Shown piece after piece: positions 61,931-64,000 of a stretch of 64,000 nt of DNA; positions within the stretch are counted from its first letter, which is position 1; each line of letters begins with the position of its first letter. A program made the position numbers and the translations under genes. Location of the stretch: NCBI RefSeq assembly GCF_019334725.1, contig NZ_CP079818.1, forward strand, positions 1,550,001 through 1,614,000, in the 5' to 3' direction. The notes under the pieces were generated by a model, which was not told where the DNA came from, ran no database searches, and saw nothing but the letters and a program-made list of their open reading frames with translations. The stretch comes from Neisseria perflava. Its GTDB lineage: Bacteria; Pseudomonadota; Gammaproteobacteria; Burkholderiales; Neisseriaceae.

Positions 61931-62407
61931 ATGCCCGAAAGTATTTTTAAGCAAGTCTCCCTTGATATTCTGAGACTGCACCAACAAGCCATCCGCTCTT
62001 TGATCGCCACCAAGTGTTGCGATGAATGCGAAGTACATGACGCAGTATTCATTACTTTAGATGGCCGATATTATGTTTGGCTCCCTTGTATGGGCAAATC
62101 GCCCCAATCAGAAACCGGTATCCTGCTGATTGAAGATGAAGACGGCAATACACGCTTGAGCTGGGTTGCCGATACACGCGAAGTCAAGCAAAAAGACAGT
62201 CTGTACAACCGCGTTGTTTCCGCCCTGCAAAGAAAAATGCAGCGCACGAAAAACAAATTTATCCAGTCGGCAAACGCCCGATTGCTTGAGCTGACGCCTC
62301 AGCAAGGCCGTCTGACGACAAACAGCAAAGATTTCTCGCTTTCACCACATGACTTGATGAAAGCACTTTATCCGGCAACACATCAAATAGGAGAATTTGC
62401 CCTGTAA
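61931..62407 (+). CDS. HugZ-like (PNPOx split-barrel) protein, possible haem utilisation
   Basis: 158 residues, soluble. The middle carries GILLIEDEDGNTRLSWVADTREV, close to the LLIEDE ... RLT signature of HugZ-type split-barrel proteins, and the C-terminus (ANARLLELTPQQGRLTTNSKDFSLSPHDL) has the family's barrel-closing strand and helix. HugZ proteins bind or degrade haem. The strong ribosome-binding site and the Fur-box promoter support an iron role. Without a comparison search the family call is moderate; the N-terminus (KCCDEC) is unusual. Confidence 0.6.
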   Translation: MPESIFKQVSLDILRLHQQAIRSLIATKCCDECEVHDAVFITLDGRYYVWLPCMGKSPQSETGILLIEDEDGNTRLSWVADTREVKQKDSLYNRVVSALQRKMQRTKNKFIQSANARLLELTPQQGRLTTNSKDFSLSPHDLMKALYPATHQIGEFAL

Positions 62408-62438
62408 CAGTTTTTGGTAGTGGTTTGTGTTCCTTTTG

Positions 62439-62471
62439 CGCCCCTTAAAATTTTAAAGGGGCGATTTTTTT
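62439..62471 (+). terminator. terminator of the HugZ-like gene
   Basis: An 8-bp G+C-rich stem (CGCCCCTT / AAGGGGCG) with an A+T loop that can also pair, followed by A and seven T. Uptake sequences follow at 62482 and 62520. Confidence 0.85.
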
Positions 62472-62549
62472 ACCCCTACTTTTCAGACGGCCTAAACACC
62501 GGTTTTCCAGTACAATAAAGGCCGTCTGAACATTTCCTACTTTTCAACC

Positions 62550-63233
62550 ATGCAACTGCTCAAATACATCCAATCGCAAGGCCTCGGCAGCCGCAAGCAA
62601 TGCCAATGGCTGATAGACAATGACTGCATTGCCATCAACGGCGAAATCCATAATCGTGCCAAAGACGATATTGATCCGTCTCAAGTGCACACCCTGTCTG
62701 TTGACGGCGAAGAAATTGCCGCCGTCCCCATGCCCTATTTTTATATCCTGCTTCATAAGCCTGCAGATTACGAGACTTCGCACAAACCTCAGCAATATCC
62801 AAGCATCTTCAGCCTTTTTCCCGACCACATGCGCAATATCGATATGCAGGCAGTCGGCCGCTTGGATGCAGACACAACCGGCATTATTCTGATTACCAAC
62901 GACGGCCAATTTAACCACCGCGTTACCTCGCCCAAACACAAAGTTCCGAAGCTCTACCGCGTCACTTTGAAACATCCTGCCGACGATACCCTTTGCACTG
63001 CGCTGAAAAACGGCGTCCTCCTGCATGACGATAATGAAACCGTCGCCGCGGCCGAAGCAGTATTGACCGACCCAACCACATTGATGATGACCATTACCGA
63101 GGGTAAATACCATCAGGTCAAACGCATGGTTGCAGCCGCAGGCAACCGTGTCGAGCAGCTCCACCGTGAGAAATTCGGCAACTGGAATGTCGATGATTTA
63201 GCCGCCGGAGAATGGAAATTTATCCAAATCTAA
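62550..63233 (+). CDS. rsuA: 16S rRNA pseudouridine(516) synthase
   Basis: 227 residues. An N-terminal S4 domain (LLKYIQSQGLGSRKQCQWLI) leads to the RsuA catalytic domain with the Asp in AVGRLDADTTGIILITNDG, then KLYRVTL and GKYHQVKRMVAAAGNRVEQLHR. The substrate call (U516 of 16S rRNA) follows from the family's closest type; other RsuA/RluB members cannot be excluded. It stands alone behind an uptake-sequence pair. Confidence 0.88.
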   Translation: MQLLKYIQSQGLGSRKQCQWLIDNDCIAINGEIHNRAKDDIDPSQVHTLSVDGEEIAAVPMPYFYILLHKPADYETSHKPQQYPSIFSLFPDHMRNIDMQAVGRLDADTTGIILITNDGQFNHRVTSPKHKVPKLYRVTLKHPADDTLCTALKNGVLLHDDNETVAAAEAVLTDPTTLMMTITEGKYHQVKRMVAAAGNRVEQLHREKFGNWNVDDLAAGEWKFIQI

Positions 63234-63357
63234 AAAAATTCCAAATTTTTTCGATAAATTTTTAAACAATATGGATTTTTTATTTATTTAAAATCAAACA
63301 TCTAAACCTTATTATTTTTATTTAACAGAATTTAACACTGTGAAGACTGAACTATTG

Positions 63358-63363
63358 TATAAT
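63358..63363 (+). promoter_or_regulatory. promoter -10 of the candidate small RNA
   Basis: A perfect TATAAT directly preceded by TTG. The -35 is weak. The next gene-sized element downstream is the 106-nt RNA candidate, not a protein gene. Confidence 0.55.
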
Positions 63364-63369
63364 TCGCCT

Positions 63370-63475
63370 GTCTGAGTAACACTTGCTTCGAAAGAAGTGA
63401 GTAAGTGAGTAAGACGTTTTCCCCGTAATGTGTTTGGCCATCTATACTTTCCCCTTAGTATAGATGGTTTTTTTT
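63370..63475 (+). ncRNA. candidate small regulatory RNA
   Basis: About 106 nt from a predicted start just after TATAAT. It contains a 9-bp hairpin with a GAAA tetraloop (63381-63402), a single-stranded stretch with AAGTGAGTAAG and TTTTCCCC, and a strong intrinsic terminator: 11-bp stem CCATCTATACT / AGTATAGATGG, 8-nt loop TTCCCCTT, eight T (63438-63475). No open reading frame fits. The C-rich loop and unpaired CCCC could pair with purine-rich ribosome-binding sites. I do not recognise it as NrrF or AniS. Confidence 0.6.
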
Positions 63476-64000
63476 ATCTAAAATTTGGCAACCAAACGAA
63501 TGTACTTTCAGACGGCCTTTCTCATCTAAAGAAGCCATCATTGCTAGACCTCATCTCCCACTCATTAACTTGCCATTACTCCTTTTCTCTTTCTCGTCTC
63601 TTCCGCATCAATCTGTGCCATTCCCATTTCAGGCAAATCGTTTTATAGAAAGAAAACCTATCGGCGACTATCCAAGCTAAGGTTACAGGATGTTATTAGA
63701 CAGCCTTAGATAAATACCATCTTTGTTGCCGACATACTCTTGAAAGCACACTTTGGTGCTATCCAATATCCTCACAACAACCCTTTCCCATATCCCACTT
63801 TTCAGACGGCCTTTATCGTTACGGCTCTTTCAATCATTCATATCGCTTCAGCCAAATTCTCTGTTTTCAGGTTTCAATACCAATCAAACCAGATAAATCC
63901 ACTAAAAATTCTTCATTACATGGTTTTTTTAACCAATTTTCTTTTCAGACTTTAGTCAAGATTCGTTAAATCTTTGCGGTAAAATGTTGTCTTTGTTTTT
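63476..64000. other. region without a recognised gene at the right edge
   Basis: 525 bp with stop codons in all frames at short intervals and no ribosome-binding site with a credible gene. Uptake sequences lie near 63508 and 63800. The region may be upstream of a gene that starts beyond the window. Confidence 0.55.

Noticed and set aside
63430..63648. 72-codon open frame near the right edge
   Set aside because: It runs through the terminator stem and T run of the small RNA candidate and has no ribosome-binding site.
1..64000. Correia (NEMIS) elements, CRISPR arrays, prophage or IS genes
   Set aside because: No TATAGTGGATTA-type ends, no regularly spaced repeats and no transposase or phage proteins were seen.

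Overview
This window comes from a Neisseria chromosome. The DNA uptake sequence core GCCGTCTGAA is scattered throughout, alone and as inverted pairs that form terminators. The dominant 12-mer is AGGCCGTCTGAA (AG-DUS). ATGCCGTCTGAA, typical of meningococcus and gonococcus, is rare here. Together with moderate G+C and a conserved housekeeping gene set, this points to a commensal species, perhaps of the N. subflava/flavescens group. The species call is an inference.

Layout. 1-8.5 kb: 5' part of clpB, trpS, a lipoprotein, tpx, ftsH with rlmE, yhbY and a Sel1-repeat protein. 9.1-15.8 kb: pyruvate dehydrogenase genes aceE, aceF and lpdA (lpdA carries its own lipoyl domain), then glnB. 16.2-23.7 kb: mpl, a single-chain MmeI-like restriction-modification enzyme, a feoA-feoB-small Cys-rich protein operon under a probable Fur-controlled promoter, and hupB. 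23.9-34.2 kb: lon, ybeD-lipB-lipA (lipoate supply for the pyruvate dehydrogenase complex upstream), hemB, a lipoprotein, an EamA transporter, a degenerate J-domain membrane protein, ybaK, ridA and ttcA.

34.3-39.4 kb is a G+C-rich accessory block: a TetR regulator divergent from a TonB-dependent receptor, a 132-aa protein of unknown function and an MFS permease. A neisserial intergenic mosaic element (dRS3 repeats) lies inside it. 39.6-47.3 kb: a DUF456 protein, a SEC-C/YecA-like protein, an rRNA methyltransferase, an AlgU-type sigma factor with its RseA-like anti-sigma factor, tilS, accA, hslR and an outer-membrane porin. 47.5-57.5 kb: recD, lolC-lolD, a small secreted protein, recR, ppiD, an ArsC-like reductase and rnr.

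57.5-64 kb: a tRNA operon (two Leu-CAG, one Ser-GGA) behind a consensus promoter, a secreted nuclease, rpiA, ispF-ispD-dnaQ, a HugZ-like gene behind a probable Fur-repressed promoter, rsuA, a strong candidate small RNA with a clear terminator, and about 520 bp with no recognisable gene.

No prophage, insertion sequence, CRISPR array or rRNA operon was seen. The best leads for new biology are the candidate small RNA at 63.4 kb, the TetR/TonB/132-aa/MFS block, the J-like membrane protein, the lone MmeI-like enzyme and the iron-linked small genes.
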